Assembly: GCA_015068305.1 (NCBI GenBank)
Contig: SVKV01000005.1
Span: 1 to 64,000 of the forward strand
Source of the DNA: Oscillospiraceae bacterium
GTDB lineage: Bacteria > Bacillota > Clostridia > Oscillospirales > Oscillospiraceae
Reading direction: 5' to 3'
DNA: 64,000 bases
Shown piece after piece: positions 50,904-60,814 of this stretch (positions are counted from its first letter, which is position 1; each line of letters opens with the position of its first letter). Made by a program: the position numbers and the translations under genes. Below the pieces are notes generated by a model that was given only the letters and a program-made list of their open reading frames with translations, was not told where the DNA came from and did not search any database.

Positions 50904-52034
50904 TTAGATTCTTCTTGCCAGTTTTTCGGAATACTCCCGGCGGAAGGCCTCAAAACTGCCCTCATCCAGGGCATTGCGGATCCGCTCCATCAGTTTGTTG
51001 TAGAAATACAGATTGTGCATCACCGCCAGGCGCATGGCCAGCATTTCATCGGCAATGAACAGGTGGCGGATATAGGCACGGCTGTACCGGCGGCACACCG
51101 GGCAGTCACATTGGGGATCGATGGGGTTTTCATCCAGCTGATACTTGGCGTTTTTCAGATTGATAGCACCCTCCCAGGTGAAGAGCCGGGCGTGGCGGGC
51201 ATTCCGGGCAGGCATCACGCAGTCAAAGAAATCCACACCCCTGGCAACCGCTTCAATAATATTGGTGGGGGTACCTACACCCATCAGATAGCGGGTCTTA
51301 TCCTTCGGCATGTGGGGTTCCACAGCTTCGATGATGTCATACATCTCCTCGGCAGTTTCACCCACTGCCAGACCGCCGATGGCATAGCCGGGCAGGTCCA
51401 GATCGGCAATCCGCTTCATGTGGTCAACGCGGATATCCGCATAAGTGCCGCCCTGGTTGATGCCCCAGAGCATCTGATGAGGATTGACCGTACCAGGAAG
51501 GCTGTTCAGCCGTGCATTTTCTGCCTTGCAGCGAACCAGCCAGCGATAGGTTCTGTCCACACTCTGCAGCACATAATCCCGGGGAGCGGGATTTTCGATG
51601 CACTCATCAAAGGCCATGCAGATGTCGCTTCCCAGATTGGACTGAATCTGCATACTCTCCTCCGGGCCCATGAAGATCTTGCGGCCGTCAATATGGGATG
51701 CAAAGGTGACGCCTTCTTCCTTGATCTTTCGCAGAGAGGACAGGCTGAACACCTGGAATCCGCCGGAGTCCGTAAGAATGGGGCCGTCCCAGGTCATAAA
51801 TTTATGGAGGCCGCCCATTTCCCGGACAACCTTATCGGTAGGACGAAGGTGCAGATGGTATGTGTTGGAAAGCTCCACCTGGCAGCCGATGTTTTTCAGA
51901 TCCTCTGCGCTCAATCCGCCTTTGATGGCAGCCTGGGTACCCACATTCATAAAAACAGGGGTCTGGACAGTGCCATGGGCGCAGGTAAATTCGCCTCTGC
52001 GGGCCTTCCCTTCCGTTTTTTTCAGTTCAAACAT
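50904..52034 (-). CDS. tgt: Queuine tRNA-ribosyltransferase
   Basis: A 376-aa protein of standard length. GPILTDSGGFQVFSL (catalytic Asp), GGLAVGE, and the C-terminal zinc site CDCPVCRRYSRAYIRHLF. Inserts preQ1 at the tRNA wobble position. Separated from queA by a hydrolase and a GNAT gene. Confidence 0.95.
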   Translation of the reverse strand: MFELKKTEGKARRGEFTCAHGTVQTPVFMNVGTQAAIKGGLSAEDLKNIGCQVELSNTYHLHLRPTDKVVREMGGLHKFMTWDGPILTDSGGFQVFSLSSLRKIKEEGVTFASHIDGRKIFMGPEESMQIQSNLGSDICMAFDECIENPAPRDYVLQSVDRTYRWLVRCKAENARLNSLPGTVNPHQMLWGINQGGTYADIRVDHMKRIADLDLPGYAIGGLAVGETAEEMYDIIEAVEPHMPKDKTRYLMGVGTPTNIIEAVARGVDFFDCVMPARNARHARLFTWEGAINLKNAKYQLDENPIDPQCDCPVCRRYSRAYIRHLFIADEMLAMRLAVMHNLYFYNKLMERIRNALDEGSFEAFRREYSEKLARRI

Positions 52035-52062
52035 TGTTTATCTCCTATCTAAAATGGCAGGA

Positions 52063-52938
52063 TTACATATACTTCTCTGTAAATTCCCGGATGGTATTCT
52101 GGTACAGCTGTGTCTGCTTGTACATGCCGTTTCCGTGATTGCAGCCGGGCAGAATCAAAAGGGTAGTTGGCTGGGGGTTCCGGTCCCGGATCAGGGAAAG
52201 AACCTCATCCTGCTGCTCCAGACTGCCAGCAGACAGCAGAAGCGGGTACTTGCCGGCTCTGATATTCTCACGGCGGTCATAGTCCGCAGCGTCAACAGAA
52301 AAGGTCTTGCGGTACCGCTCATGGAGGCAGGCTGCCAGTTTTTCGTGGTTCATTTTGGAAACGGAACGTGAAACACCTTCAAAGAAGCCGGAAATACTGT
52401 AGCTGGGAGCATCAGCCAGGATGCATCTGACATTCACCAGGTCCTTCGTCGCAAGGTCCAGGGCGATTCCGCCGCCCATGGACAGTCCGTGAAGCATGAT
52501 GCTGCCAGGGAATCGTTCATTGACCCGGTCAATCCACTTCATAATATCCCGGGATTCCAGGGGGCCAAAGGAAATGTAGTTACCTTCGCTGGGACCATGG
52601 GACCGCAGATACGGGATCAGAACGTTATATCCCATGCTGTGATAAAACAGGCCCGGAAATGCGGATTCCCGCTCCGCATGGCTGGTGTAGCCGTGAATCC
52701 AGATGACCGTCTTGTTCGTCGTACCGGGATAGAATACTGCCTTCAGAGAAAGGCCGTCGTGGCTGGTGATCTCCCAATCCTCATGGGGAAGCTTCTGAAT
52801 CTCGGCCAGGGAATTGTGAACGGTGGTGATGGTATCATACCAGCTGTCCTCAGGACCCACCATTTTGTAGGCCTTGCTGATATCGTGGCGCTTCATGAGA
52901 TTTTCAAACAAGACATTTGCGATCCATTTTTCAAACAT
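52063..52938 (-). CDS. Alpha/beta hydrolase (extended-lipase/peptidase type)
   Basis: A 291-aa protein. Oxyanion part VIWIHGYTSHAERES, nucleophile elbow HGLSMGGGIAL (GxSxG-type) near residue 148, a later Asp near 245 and His in PGCNHGNGMYK as the triad end. No signal peptide is evident. Substrate unknown. It is embedded between queA and tgt with short gaps. Confidence 0.75.
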   Translation of the reverse strand: MFEKWIANVLFENLMKRHDISKAYKMVGPEDSWYDTITTVHNSLAEIQKLPHEDWEITSHDGLSLKAVFYPGTTNKTVIWIHGYTSHAERESAFPGLFYHSMGYNVLIPYLRSHGPSEGNYISFGPLESRDIMKWIDRVNERFPGSIMLHGLSMGGGIALDLATKDLVNVRCILADAPSYSISGFFEGVSRSVSKMNHEKLAACLHERYRKTFSVDAADYDRRENIRAGKYPLLLSAGSLEQQDEVLSLIRDRNPQPTTLLILPGCNHGNGMYKQTQLYQNTIREFTEKYM

Positions 52939-52946
52939 AGTCTACC

Positions 52947-53498
52947 TCACTTTTGGGGATTGCGGATGATATAAAGATTGGTCAGTTCTTCCGTTCCGAA
53001 CTGTGTTGTGTGGGAAATATCCTTCAGATACCGGAATCCGCATTTTTCAATGACCCGTCTGGACTGCTCATTCCAGACGAAATGTCCGCAAAGCAGATAA
53101 TCATAGTTCAGCACTCCAAAGCAGTAACCGATCACGGCTTTCACAGCCTCCGGAACCAGTCCCCTGCCCCAATAATCCTTGCTGAGCACATAGCCGACCT
53201 CACGGCCCAGATATTCAGGCCCCACATGGTCATTGTCATTTTCGTGGATACCCAGTGAACCGATGACCTTTCCGGATTCCTTCAGTTCCAGGGCAAGGAC
53301 TTCCCTGCCTTCGACAAAGGAGCGGATAACCTTTCGGGTATCATCCATGGATTTATGGTGGGGCCAGCCGGCCATTTCTCCTACGCCGGGGACTCTGGCA
53401 TATTCAAAGCAATCTTCCAGATCTGTCTCCTGCCAGGGCCGCAGAACTAGCCGGTCCGTTTCGATCCGGATGCCGGTAACATCGATGGGTGCATTCAT
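52947..53498 (-). CDS. GNAT family acetyltransferase (RimJ/RimL-like)
   Basis: A 183-aa protein with RLVLRPWQETDLEDCFEYAR at the N-terminus, the acetyl-CoA loop DYWGRGLVPEAVKAVIGYCF and the NEQSRRVIEKCGFRYLKD end. The group acetylates ribosomal proteins or small molecules; substrate unknown. In the queA-tgt operon, 8 bases from the hydrolase. Confidence 0.8.
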   Translation of the reverse strand: MNAPIDVTGIRIETDRLVLRPWQETDLEDCFEYARVPGVGEMAGWPHHKSMDDTRKVIRSFVEGREVLALELKESGKVIGSLGIHENDNDHVGPEYLGREVGYVLSKDYWGRGLVPEAVKAVIGYCFGVLNYDYLLCGHFVWNEQSRRVIEKCGFRYLKDISHTTQFGTEELTNLYIIRNPQK

Positions 53499-53508
53499 AG
53501 CTTACACC

Positions 53509-54531
53509 CTACAAAATGCACATGGCGTCGCCGAAGCTGAAGAAACGGTAGCGCTCCCGGACAGCTTCCTCGTAGGCGGCCAGTACATTTTCCCGTCCTG
53601 CAAAGGCGGATACCAGCATCACCAGGGTACTCTCCGGCAGGTGAAAATTGGTGATCAGACCGTCCATAGCCTTAAAGGTATAACCGGGATAGATGAAAAT
53701 CTCCGTCCATTTGGACTTCTCCTCAAAGGTTCCGTCCTCATTGACAAGGCTCTCCAGAGTCCGGCAGGAGGTAGTTCCCACGCAGATCACGCGGCCGCCG
53801 TTCCTCTTGGTTTCATTCAGAATGTCAGCAGTCTCCCGGGAGATCATGCAAAGCTCTGCGTGCATATGATGCTCGTGAATATTGTCTGCCTTTACGGGGC
53901 GGAAGGTACCAAGTCCCACGTGCAGGGTCACAAAAGCGGTTTTCACGCCTTTTTCCCGGACCCGGTTCAGCAAATCCTCCGTCCAGTGCAGTCCGGCGGT
54001 GGGCGCTGCGGCAGAGCCGACAGATTTGGAATAGACTGTCTGATACCGTTCCTGGTCCTGGAGTTCTTCCTTGATGTAGGGCGGCAGAGGCATCTTTCCC
54101 AGGCGCTCCAGCACCTCCAGGAAAATACCCTCGTAGTGGAATTCCACAACCCGGTTTCCGGTTTCCTGGACCTCCACCACCGTGGCGGTCAGTTCTCCGT
54201 TTCCGAAGATCACTTCGTTGCCAACCTGCATCTTCCGGCCGGGTTTGCACAGACATTCCCATTTTTTATCTCCCAGGTCCCGCAGCAGCAACACTTCCAC
54301 CGCGCCGCCGGTGGGCCGGTGGCCCAGAAGCCGGGCAGGCAGCACCCGGGAATCGTTCATCACCAGGCAGTCCCCGGGATTCAGGTAATCAATAATATCA
54401 TAAAAATGATGATGCTCCACCGCACCGGTAACCCGGTCCAGCTTCAAAAGCCTTGATGTATCCCGCTTTTCCAGAGGTGTCTGGGCAATCAGCTCCTCCG
54501 GCAGATCATAGAAAAAATCATGGGTTTTCAT
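53509..54531 (-). CDS. queA: S-adenosylmethionine:tRNA ribosyltransferase-isomerase
   Basis: A 340-aa protein of standard length. [57 protein letters not shown] and [19 protein letters not shown] are diagnostic. Transfers the ribosyl part of SAM to preQ1 in tRNA, one step before queuosine. Confidence 0.95.
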   Translation of the reverse strand: MKTHDFFYDLPEELIAQTPLEKRDTSRLLKLDRVTGAVEHHHFYDIIDYLNPGDCLVMNDSRVLPARLLGHRPTGGAVEVLLLRDLGDKKWECLCKPGRKMQVGNEVIFGNGELTATVVEVQETGNRVVEFHYEGIFLEVLERLGKMPLPPYIKEELQDQERYQTVYSKSVGSAAAPTAGLHWTEDLLNRVREKGVKTAFVTLHVGLGTFRPVKADNIHEHHMHAELCMISRETADILNETKRNGGRVICVGTTSCRTLESLVNEDGTFEEKSKWTEIFIYPGYTFKAMDGLITNFHLPESTLVMLVSAFAGRENVLAAYEEAVRERYRFFSFGDAMCIL

Positions 54532-54611
54532 GACAAACTCCTCCGTTTTCTAAACAGAATCAGTATAGCCGATTTCTCCGGAATTTGCAACAGACAAAAT
54601 CCTTTCAGATG

Positions 54612-54641
54612 CATAGACTGATACGGAGGGATCAGTCTATG
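54612..54641 (+). promoter_or_regulatory. Hairpin enclosing the dapA ribosome site and start codon
   Basis: Perfect 11-bp arms (54612-54622 CATAGACTGAT and 54631-54641 ATCAGTCTATG). The loop ACGGAGGG is the Shine-Dalgarno and the ATG is the last three bases of the 3' arm. Confidence 0.65.
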
Positions 54642-55508
54642 AAAAATGCATTATTTTCGGGTGTCTGCACGGCACTTGTCACACCATTTCTGGATAATCG
54701 GGTAAATTACCCCATGCTGGAGCAGCTGCTGCGCCGACAGATCGATGCAGGCATTGAAGCGGTTGTGATCTGCGGTACCACCGGTGAGGCACCCACCTTG
54801 TCTGACAGCGAGAAAGTGGAGCTTTTCCGCTGCGCGAAAAACTATGTCGGTGATAGCTGCAAAATCATCGCCGGAACCGGAAGCAATTCCACGGAACATA
54901 CGCTTCATCTGAGCATTGCAGCCCAGGAATGTGGTGCGGACGGCTTACTGGTGGTCAGTCCCTACTATAACAAGGCAACTCCTGATGGTCTATATCTGCA
55001 CTATTCTCTGATTTCGGAGGCAGTTGACCTACCTCTGATCCTTTACAACGTCCCGTCACGGACCGGTCAGGATATTCCGGTGTCCGTATATCAGCGGCTT
55101 AGCCGGATTCCTAACATCGCCGGCGTAAAGGAAGCCTCAACCGATATTAAAAAAATCACAAGGATCCGATGTGCCTGCAAAGACGATCTTCCGATATGGA
55201 CCGGAAATGACGAAATGATCACCCCGGTTATTTCTCTGGGCGGTTTGGGCGTTGTATCAGTGGTTTCCAACATCGCTCCGGTTGAAACCCAGGCGCTGGC
55301 AAAGGCAGCTCTGAACGGCGACTTTGATACCGCAGCTGCACTTCAGGCACAACTGCAGCCGCTGATTGAAGTGCTGTTTTCTGAAGTCAGTCCGATCCCC
55401 GTAAAGGAAACCATGAAAATCATCGGCTATGATTGCGGCAGCTGCCGTCCTCCGCTGACTCCTGCCTGTGCCGAAACCGCAAAGAAACTGAAGCAGATTC
55501 TCAAATGA
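54639..55508 (+). CDS. dapA: 4-hydroxy-tetrahydrodipicolinate synthase
   Basis: A 289-aa protein. GTTGEAPTLS near residue 45, the catalytic Tyr in LYNVPSRTG and the Schiff-base lysine in IAGVKEASTDI. First committed step of lysine, diaminopimelate and dipicolinate synthesis, the last needed for spores. ATG 54639 has GGAGGG in a hairpin loop. No other lysine gene nearby. Confidence 0.93.
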   Translation: MKNALFSGVCTALVTPFLDNRVNYPMLEQLLRRQIDAGIEAVVICGTTGEAPTLSDSEKVELFRCAKNYVGDSCKIIAGTGSNSTEHTLHLSIAAQECGADGLLVVSPYYNKATPDGLYLHYSLISEAVDLPLILYNVPSRTGQDIPVSVYQRLSRIPNIAGVKEASTDIKKITRIRCACKDDLPIWTGNDEMITPVISLGGLGVVSVVSNIAPVETQALAKAALNGDFDTAAALQAQLQPLIEVLFSEVSPIPVKETMKIIGYDCGSCRPPLTPACAETAKKLKQILK

Positions 55509-55540
55509 GAAAGCGGCCTCCTTTGAGGCCGCTTTCGTTA
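55509..55540 (+). terminator. Terminator of dapA
   Basis: Perfect 12-bp stem GAAAGCGGCCTC/GAGGCCGCTTTC with a CTTT loop. Weak T run; it touches the convergent GNAT stop. Confidence 0.8.
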
Positions 55541-56005
55541 CATGCTTTTCTCGTAGTAGACAATATCCATTCCGTCTTTCAGGTGATCCACTCTGCCGGT
55601 CTTTCTGTAACCGATTTTTTCATACAGATAGCAGAGCTTTTCCTCCTGGGCAATGGTGTCCAGTTCCCACAGTCCGGCTTTCGGATAAAGATCTTCCATC
55701 AGCCGGATGGCTTTCTGGGCATAGCCGTTCCCCTGAAATTCCGGCAGGATACAGATGGGTGATAGTTTGCAGGCTGCACCAAAATCGCAGACTCTGAGGG
55801 CTCCGATCACAGATCCGTCCAGCTCGATCAGATAGTAATCTGTAAAGGACTGATCAAACCGGCGGTAAATATCATCCAGAGACTCTGAAGCAGGATTGCT
55901 GTCGTAATCCTGGTATTTTAGAAGAATCGGAGAAAACGCCTTGACCTGGATCCGGTGAATGGTTTCACAGTCGGACCGGTCAGCTTTTTTTAAATCAATC
56001 ATCAA
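55538..56005 (-). CDS. GNAT family acetyltransferase
   Basis: A 155-aa protein. IRVxxIHRIQVKAF-type start, YYLIELDGSVIGALRVCDFG, the acetyl-CoA loop EFQGNGYAQKAIRLMEDLYP and YLYEKIGYRKTGR. Substrate unknown. It is 45 bases downstream of tyrS on the same strand. Confidence 0.8.
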   Translation of the reverse strand: MMIDLKKADRSDCETIHRIQVKAFSPILLKYQDYDSNPASESLDDIYRRFDQSFTDYYLIELDGSVIGALRVCDFGAACKLSPICILPEFQGNGYAQKAIRLMEDLYPKAGLWELDTIAQEEKLCYLYEKIGYRKTGRVDHLKDGMDIVYYEKSM

Positions 56006-56049
56006 AAATTATTGTGCGGATACCGTATACCGGCAGCATCCGTTTGTCA

Positions 56050-57273
56050 TTAAGCCAGGATGGCCTTGTGGAAGACCTTCTTACCCTTGCGGATCTTAAC
56101 GCCTTCTTTCAGCATTTCTTCGGTGACCTGGAAGGTGGGATCAGCCATTTTCTCGTCATTGACGAAGATGCCGCCCTGCTGGACAAGCTGTCTTGCCTGC
56201 TTGTTGGAAGGTGCCAGACCGCAGGCAACCATCAGATTCAGGAAGCCGATTTTGCCGTCGGTGAGCTTGTCTGCGGATACTTCAGTGGTGGGCATGTTGG
56301 CATCGTCGCCGCCGCCGACAAACAGAGCTTTGGCAGCAGCTTTTGCCTTTTCTGCCTCTTCTTCGCCGTGGACCAGCTTGGTCAGCTCATAAGCCAGAAT
56401 TTCCTTTGCCTCGTTGATCTTGGCATCCTTCCAGGAGTCCATCTCGTTGATCTGCTCCAGAGGCAGGAAGGTCAGCATCCGGATGCACTTCATCACGTCT
56501 GCATCCTCCACATTTCTCCAGTACTGGAAGAAATCGTACGGAGAGGTCTTGTTGGGATCCAGCCACACGGCGCCCTTTGCAGTCTTGCCCATCTTCTTGC
56601 CCTCAGAGTTGAGCAGGAGGGTGATGGTCATGGCGTGGGCATCCTTGCCCAGCTTCTTGCGGATCAGCTCGGTGCCGCCCAGCATATTGGACCACTGGTC
56701 ATTGCCGCCGAACTGCATGTTGCAGCCGTAGTGCTGGAACAGGTAGTAGAAGTCGTAGGACTGCATGGGCATGTAGTTAAATTCCAGGAAGGACAGGCCC
56801 TTTTCCATTCTCTGCTTGAAGCACTCGGCCCGGAGCATATTGTTAACGGAGAAGCAGCCGCCGATTTCACGGATGAAATCCACGTAGTTCAGATTCAGCA
56901 GCCAGTCAGCATTGTTAACCATCTGGGCCTTGCCTTCACCGAACTCAATGAACCGCTCCATCTGCTTCTTGAAGCAGTCGCAGTTATGCTGGATGGTCTC
57001 CTGGGTCATCATGCTTCTCATATCGGTACGGCCGGAAGGGTCACCGATCATGGCAGTGCCGCCGCCGATCAGAGCGATGGGGCGGTTGCCGGCCATCTGC
57101 AGGCGCTTCATCAGGCACAGGGCCATGAAGTGGCCAACGTGCAGGGAGTCAGCGGTGGGGTCAAAGCCAATGTAGAAGGTGGCCTTGCCGTTGTCGATCA
57201 TTTCACGGATTTCTTCTTCATTGGTAACCTGGGCAATCAGGCCGCGGGCTACCAGCTCGTCATAAACTTTCAT
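56050..57273 (-). CDS. tyrS: Tyrosyl-tRNA synthetase
   Basis: A 407-aa class I synthetase. HIGH-type [12 protein letters not shown] near residue 42, KMSKS-type [13 protein letters not shown] near 232 and a C-terminal S4 RNA-binding domain ([18 protein letters not shown]). Charges tRNA-Tyr. It follows an M28-type peptidase gene after 14 bases, and the T-box with UAC specifier lies before the peptidase. Confidence 0.96.
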   Translation of the reverse strand: MKVYDELVARGLIAQVTNEEEIREMIDNGKATFYIGFDPTADSLHVGHFMALCLMKRLQMAGNRPIALIGGGTAMIGDPSGRTDMRSMMTQETIQHNCDCFKKQMERFIEFGEGKAQMVNNADWLLNLNYVDFIREIGGCFSVNNMLRAECFKQRMEKGLSFLEFNYMPMQSYDFYYLFQHYGCNMQFGGNDQWSNMLGGTELIRKKLGKDAHAMTITLLLNSEGKKMGKTAKGAVWLDPNKTSPYDFFQYWRNVEDADVMKCIRMLTFLPLEQINEMDSWKDAKINEAKEILAYELTKLVHGEEEAEKAKAAAKALFVGGGDDANMPTTEVSADKLTDGKIGFLNLMVACGLAPSNKQARQLVQQGGIFVNDEKMADPTFQVTEEMLKEGVKIRKGKKVFHKAILA

Positions 57274-57287
57274 AATTACTTCCTTTC

Positions 57288-58220
57288 TTATTGGGCTGCG
57301 CTGCCGATCAGTTGGATCAGCTTATCGCGCAGAAAACTTACATTCTTTTCATCCAGGACCGTATCCTTTTTGGTATGGATCCTGCCGCAGTAAAGACCTG
57401 CCCATTTGCTCCTGCGGAAGGCGGCAATACCAACGCCGGAGGGGAAATTTTTCTGATCGGAGGGATAATAGGCAAAACCCTTTTCCCGAAGCGCCAGACT
57501 CTTTCCTTCTCCTTCACCGCAGATGCTTCGCAGCGCGTCCATCTGCAGGGCATCCTGCTTTGTTTTCTTATTGGGGAACAACATCAGCTCATCGCCGTCG
57601 CCGACACAGTCGCAGTTGAGAATGATCTGATCCTTGATCTGCTTTTTGTGGGCGCTTGCATAGGATGCAGAGCCGATCAGACCTGCTTCTTCCAGGTCAA
57701 ACAGGACGAAGCAGACCTGTTCTCTCAGTTCTGCCGGCAGTGATTTTGCGGTTTCCAGAACCGTCACCACGCCGGAGGTATTGTCATTGGCATTATGCTT
57801 ATTGGCAGGGCCAACCATCATCAACACAAGAAATATCCAGACCGACATATATCCGGACCAATAACCCAGAAAGCTGTCCCGGGTCAGCAGATAAACGGCA
57901 GCACCCACTATGCCCACCATTGCAAACATGAACGCGACTACAAACAGCTGGTAGGCCATAAATGCCCAGAAATTGCAGGGTGTGATCAGATTGGGAAAAG
58001 GCAGCCGGGCCGGGGTGTCATAATGGGCGGTCACCAGATATTTAGCCGTTTCCGGGTTGCCGATCAGCAGATTCTTTGCACCAAAGCTTCCTTTTTCCAC
58101 ATTCACAGCATATCCAAGTCCTTCGCCATAGGACTGAACCGCATCCCGGAAGGCCTGTTTCTGTTTCTTATTCTTGCGCACAGGAAATGCATTTAAAACA
58201 TCCATGGGATTTTCGATCAT
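57288..58220 (-). CDS. M28 family metallopeptidase with membrane helices
   Basis: A 310-aa protein. Metal-binding motifs of M28 peptidases are seen in [25 protein letters not shown] and [11 protein letters not shown]. Between the first two is an insert with two or three membrane helices ([43 protein letters not shown]). First gene after a T-box and cotranscribed with tyrS, so it probably rises when charged tRNA-Tyr is low. Substrate unknown. Confidence 0.75.
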   Translation of the reverse strand: MIENPMDVLNAFPVRKNKKQKQAFRDAVQSYGEGLGYAVNVEKGSFGAKNLLIGNPETAKYLVTAHYDTPARLPFPNLITPCNFWAFMAYQLFVVAFMFAMVGIVGAAVYLLTRDSFLGYWSGYMSVWIFLVLMMVGPANKHNANDNTSGVVTVLETAKSLPAELREQVCFVLFDLEEAGLIGSASYASAHKKQIKDQIILNCDCVGDGDELMLFPNKKTKQDALQMDALRSICGEGEGKSLALREKGFAYYPSDQKNFPSGVGIAAFRRSKWAGLYCGRIHTKKDTVLDEKNVSFLRDKLIQLIGSAAQ

Positions 58221-58244
58221 GGTATCTCCTCCTCTCTGCGAAAA

Positions 58245-58500
58245 AACGCCCCCTGTCCTTTCGGACAGAGGGCGTGAAAATTACGCGGTACCACCTCTGG
58301 TTCATCTGCATCTCACAATACAGACCTCACGGCGTCCAACAACGCCTCTCGCTGTTTCGGGCGACCCCGTCCTCCCCTACTGTCATTTCAGGCAGGCCAC
58401 TCCGGGAGGTATTTCAGCGGTTTTTCCCACTGCCTTGCACCAACCGGCAGCTCTCTGGCGGAAAAGGGGTCGCTTACTTCGTCCCTTCGTCGTGTTTACT
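58245..58500 (-). promoter_or_regulatory. T-box leader of the peptidase-tyrS operon (specifier UAC)
   Basis: On the minus strand the T-box core AGGTGGTACCGCG (around 58287-58299) is followed by a terminator (CGCCCTCTGTCC/GGACAGGGGGCG, then T6). Stem I contains GGTTGGTGCAA and, after CTGAAA, the Tyr codon UAC (plus-strand GTA at 58409-58411), three bases, then CCGGAG. Confidence 0.92.
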
Positions 58501-58505
58501 GAAAT

Positions 58506-58534
58506 ATCCTAACAAATATTAGGCACTTTGTCAA
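58506..58534 (-). promoter_or_regulatory. Promoter of the tyrS T-box operon
   Basis: On the minus strand TTGACA, 17 bp, TAGGAT. It lies just after the stop of the upstream small membrane protein gene. Confidence 0.75.
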
Positions 58535-58538
58535 GCAT

Positions 58539-58901
58539 TTATCGGATTTTATACTTCCTGAGAATCTTATGATATTTACAAATCAGCCAGCCGATGCCGA
58601 CGGTGCAGCCAACGCAAAGGAAAACAATAGATACGGTCATCAGCGATTCTGCCCAGATGCTGCCTAGGGCACAACCGGCACAGAGCCAGAAAGGTATAGA
58701 AAACGCCTTCCACATCTTCGAATTTTCAAGATTGTAGGATGGAACATCTGAGATGGTCTTGGGATCCACGGTTGTTCCGGTGTAAAAGTGCATGGGTTCC
58801 TTCCGCTTCTGTGCCCATACACCGATTCCGTAAAAAATGCCGGCACACAGAAGGTTCACAAAGGTCATCAGAATAATACCAAAAATCCGTTCTCCGTCCA
58901 T
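58539..58901 (-). CDS. Small membrane protein, three helices
   Basis: A 120-aa protein from ATG 58901 (GGGGG upstream); the frame opens at 58955 without a ribosome site. Helices near residues 6-25, 68-82 and 85-105 with a short basic end (KILRKYKIR). Resembles DUF3784-type small membrane proteins in plan, but I cannot assign it. Confidence 0.55.
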   Translation of the reverse strand: MDGERIFGIILMTFVNLLCAGIFYGIGVWAQKRKEPMHFYTGTTVDPKTISDVPSYNLENSKMWKAFSIPFWLCAGCALGSIWAESLMTVSIVFLCVGCTVGIGWLICKYHKILRKYKIR

Positions 58902-58955
58902 GAAAAATCCCCCTTTCTGTACATTCATTGTACACAAAAGGGGGATGATTGTCAA

Positions 58956-59150
58956 TTATGATTCCGATTTTGAAGATTTTGCCTTCATTGCAGCAAGAAC
59001 TGCGAATTCAATGCACAAAACTGCAATAATCAGATAAAAGATCACACGGCCGTATTCCATAAACTGAAAGGCCACAATGGTCATTACAAGGCCAAAAACA
59101 CCGCCGGCGGCACATAGGAAAGCCAGAAGACCCCAAAGAATTTTAATCAT
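58956..59150 (-). CDS. Small two-helix membrane protein
   Basis: A 64-aa protein (MIKILWGLLAFLC...) from ATG 59150, inside the last 8 bases of recN, with GAGGAG upstream. Two membrane helices and a basic/serine end (KAKSSKSES). The longer frame to 59276 lies in recN and is rejected. No family recognised. Confidence 0.5.
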   Translation of the reverse strand: MIKILWGLLAFLCAAGGVFGLVMTIVAFQFMEYGRVIFYLIIAVLCIEFAVLAAMKAKSSKSES

Positions 59151-60795
59151 TATGGAGCATCTCCTCCGCACTCTTGAGGGTCGTTTCGGTGATATTGGCA
59201 CCGCCGATAATCCGGGCAAGCTCCTTCTTTCTGCCTTCCAGGTCCAGAGGTGTGACAGTTGTATAAGTACGTCCATCCCGCTCGCCCTTGGCGATCAGCA
59301 GATGGGTATCACCCATGGCCGCCAGCTGAGGAAGATGCGTGACACAAAGAACCTGCTTGGATCGGGCCACACTCTTGAGCTTTTCCGCAACCTTCTGGGC
59401 AGCCCGGCCGGAAACACCGGTATCCACCTCATCAAAGATCAGCGTATCCACCTTATCCTGCTCAGCCAGAACATTCTTCATGGCAAGCATGATCCGGGCC
59501 AGCTCACCGCCGGAGGCGACCTTGCTCATGGGCTTTAATGCTTCGCCCACATTGGCAGACATATAGAAGGCCACCGCATCAGCGCCAAGTGCCGTAAGCT
59601 CCAGCTCAGAAAACCGGCAGGCAAACTGAACCTTGGGCATATCCAACTGGGCAAGCTCCGTCAAAATCCGTTCAGAAAGCCTTTCAGCCGTTTCTTTGCG
59701 GTTTTCCCGGAGGATCAAAGCTGCATCCCAGGCTTCCTTTTCGGCCTTCTTCAGCTTCTTTTTCAGCCGCTCGATATGATCGTCCGCAAATTCAATCTCA
59801 TCCAGCTCCTGTTTTGCCTTTTCCTGGTATGCCAGAATGTCAGCACAGGTGGTGCCGTACTTCCGCCGGAGCTTATGAATTACATCCAGACGGGACTCGA
59901 TTTCATCCAATTCATCACCGGAATAGGACAGCTCATACTGCACATCCCGGGCCAATTCCGCCGCATCCTGGACCTGGTACATAAGGTCGGCCACTTTTTC
60001 ATGCAGCTGGGCAATCTGGTCGCTGAATTTGGAAACCCGAGCCAAAGCCCGCTCTGCAGTGGCAAGCAACGATGCCGCGCCGTCGGTATCGTCACCGCCG
60101 TAGAGATTTTCCACCGCATCATTGAGCCCGTTGGCGATTTTTTCGGCATTCTGCAGGAGCTTCCGGCGGGATTCCAGCTCCTCGTCCTCCCCTGCTTCCA
60201 GATTGGCTTTCTCAATCTCCCCGATCTGATACTTTAGCGTTTCCATCCGGCGAAGCTTTTCGCCTTCGTCCATGCTCATGCGGTTGATTTCTTTTCTCAG
60301 CTTATCCACCGCAGTATATTTTTCCAGATATTGGGCCCGCAGTTCCTCATTGGCTGCAAAATCATCCAGGAATGTCAGGTGATTGGCTTCATCAAACAGG
60401 GATGCCGAATCATGCTGACCGTGGATATTGATCAGCTGAATGCCCAGCTTACTCAGAATCGATACGGTCACCAGACTTCCGTTGACCCGGCAGACATTCT
60501 TTCCGTCCAGGTGGATTTCCCGCTGGATGATGGTCTCCGGATCGTACTCCACACCGTTTTCTTCAAACCAGGAAAGTTTGGGAACTCCGGTAAAAACAGC
60601 CCGGACGGAAGCCTTGGCGGTTCCGGTCCGGATCATATCCCGGTAAGCCCGCTGACCCAGAATGGCAGAAATCGCATCGATCACAATGGATTTACCTGCA
60701 CCGGTCTCACCGGTGAGCACATTAAAACCCCGGTCAAAGGAAATGTCCGCACATTCAATGACCGCAATATTCTCAATATGCAGAAGACTCAGCAC
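59143..60795 (-). CDS. recN: DNA repair protein RecN
   Basis: A 550-aa SMC-like protein. Walker A TGETGAGKSIVIDAI near residue 30, long coiled coils with a central break (about 160-360), signature SGGELARIMLAMK and Walker B LIFDEVDTGVSG. Early responder to double-strand breaks. In the dxs-tlyA-nadK-argR-recN order typical of Firmicutes. Confidence 0.95.
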   Translation of the reverse strand: MLSLLHIENIAVIECADISFDRGFNVLTGETGAGKSIVIDAISAILGQRAYRDMIRTGTAKASVRAVFTGVPKLSWFEENGVEYDPETIIQREIHLDGKNVCRVNGSLVTVSILSKLGIQLINIHGQHDSASLFDEANHLTFLDDFAANEELRAQYLEKYTAVDKLRKEINRMSMDEGEKLRRMETLKYQIGEIEKANLEAGEDEELESRRKLLQNAEKIANGLNDAVENLYGGDDTDGAASLLATAERALARVSKFSDQIAQLHEKVADLMYQVQDAAELARDVQYELSYSGDELDEIESRLDVIHKLRRKYGTTCADILAYQEKAKQELDEIEFADDHIERLKKKLKKAEKEAWDAALILRENRKETAERLSERILTELAQLDMPKVQFACRFSELELTALGADAVAFYMSANVGEALKPMSKVASGGELARIMLAMKNVLAEQDKVDTLIFDEVDTGVSGRAAQKVAEKLKSVARSKQVLCVTHLPQLAAMGDTHLLIAKGERDGRTYTTVTPLDLEGRKKELARIIGGANITETTLKSAEEMLHND

Positions 60796-60814
60796 GTCAT
60801 TTCCCTCCCCGATA

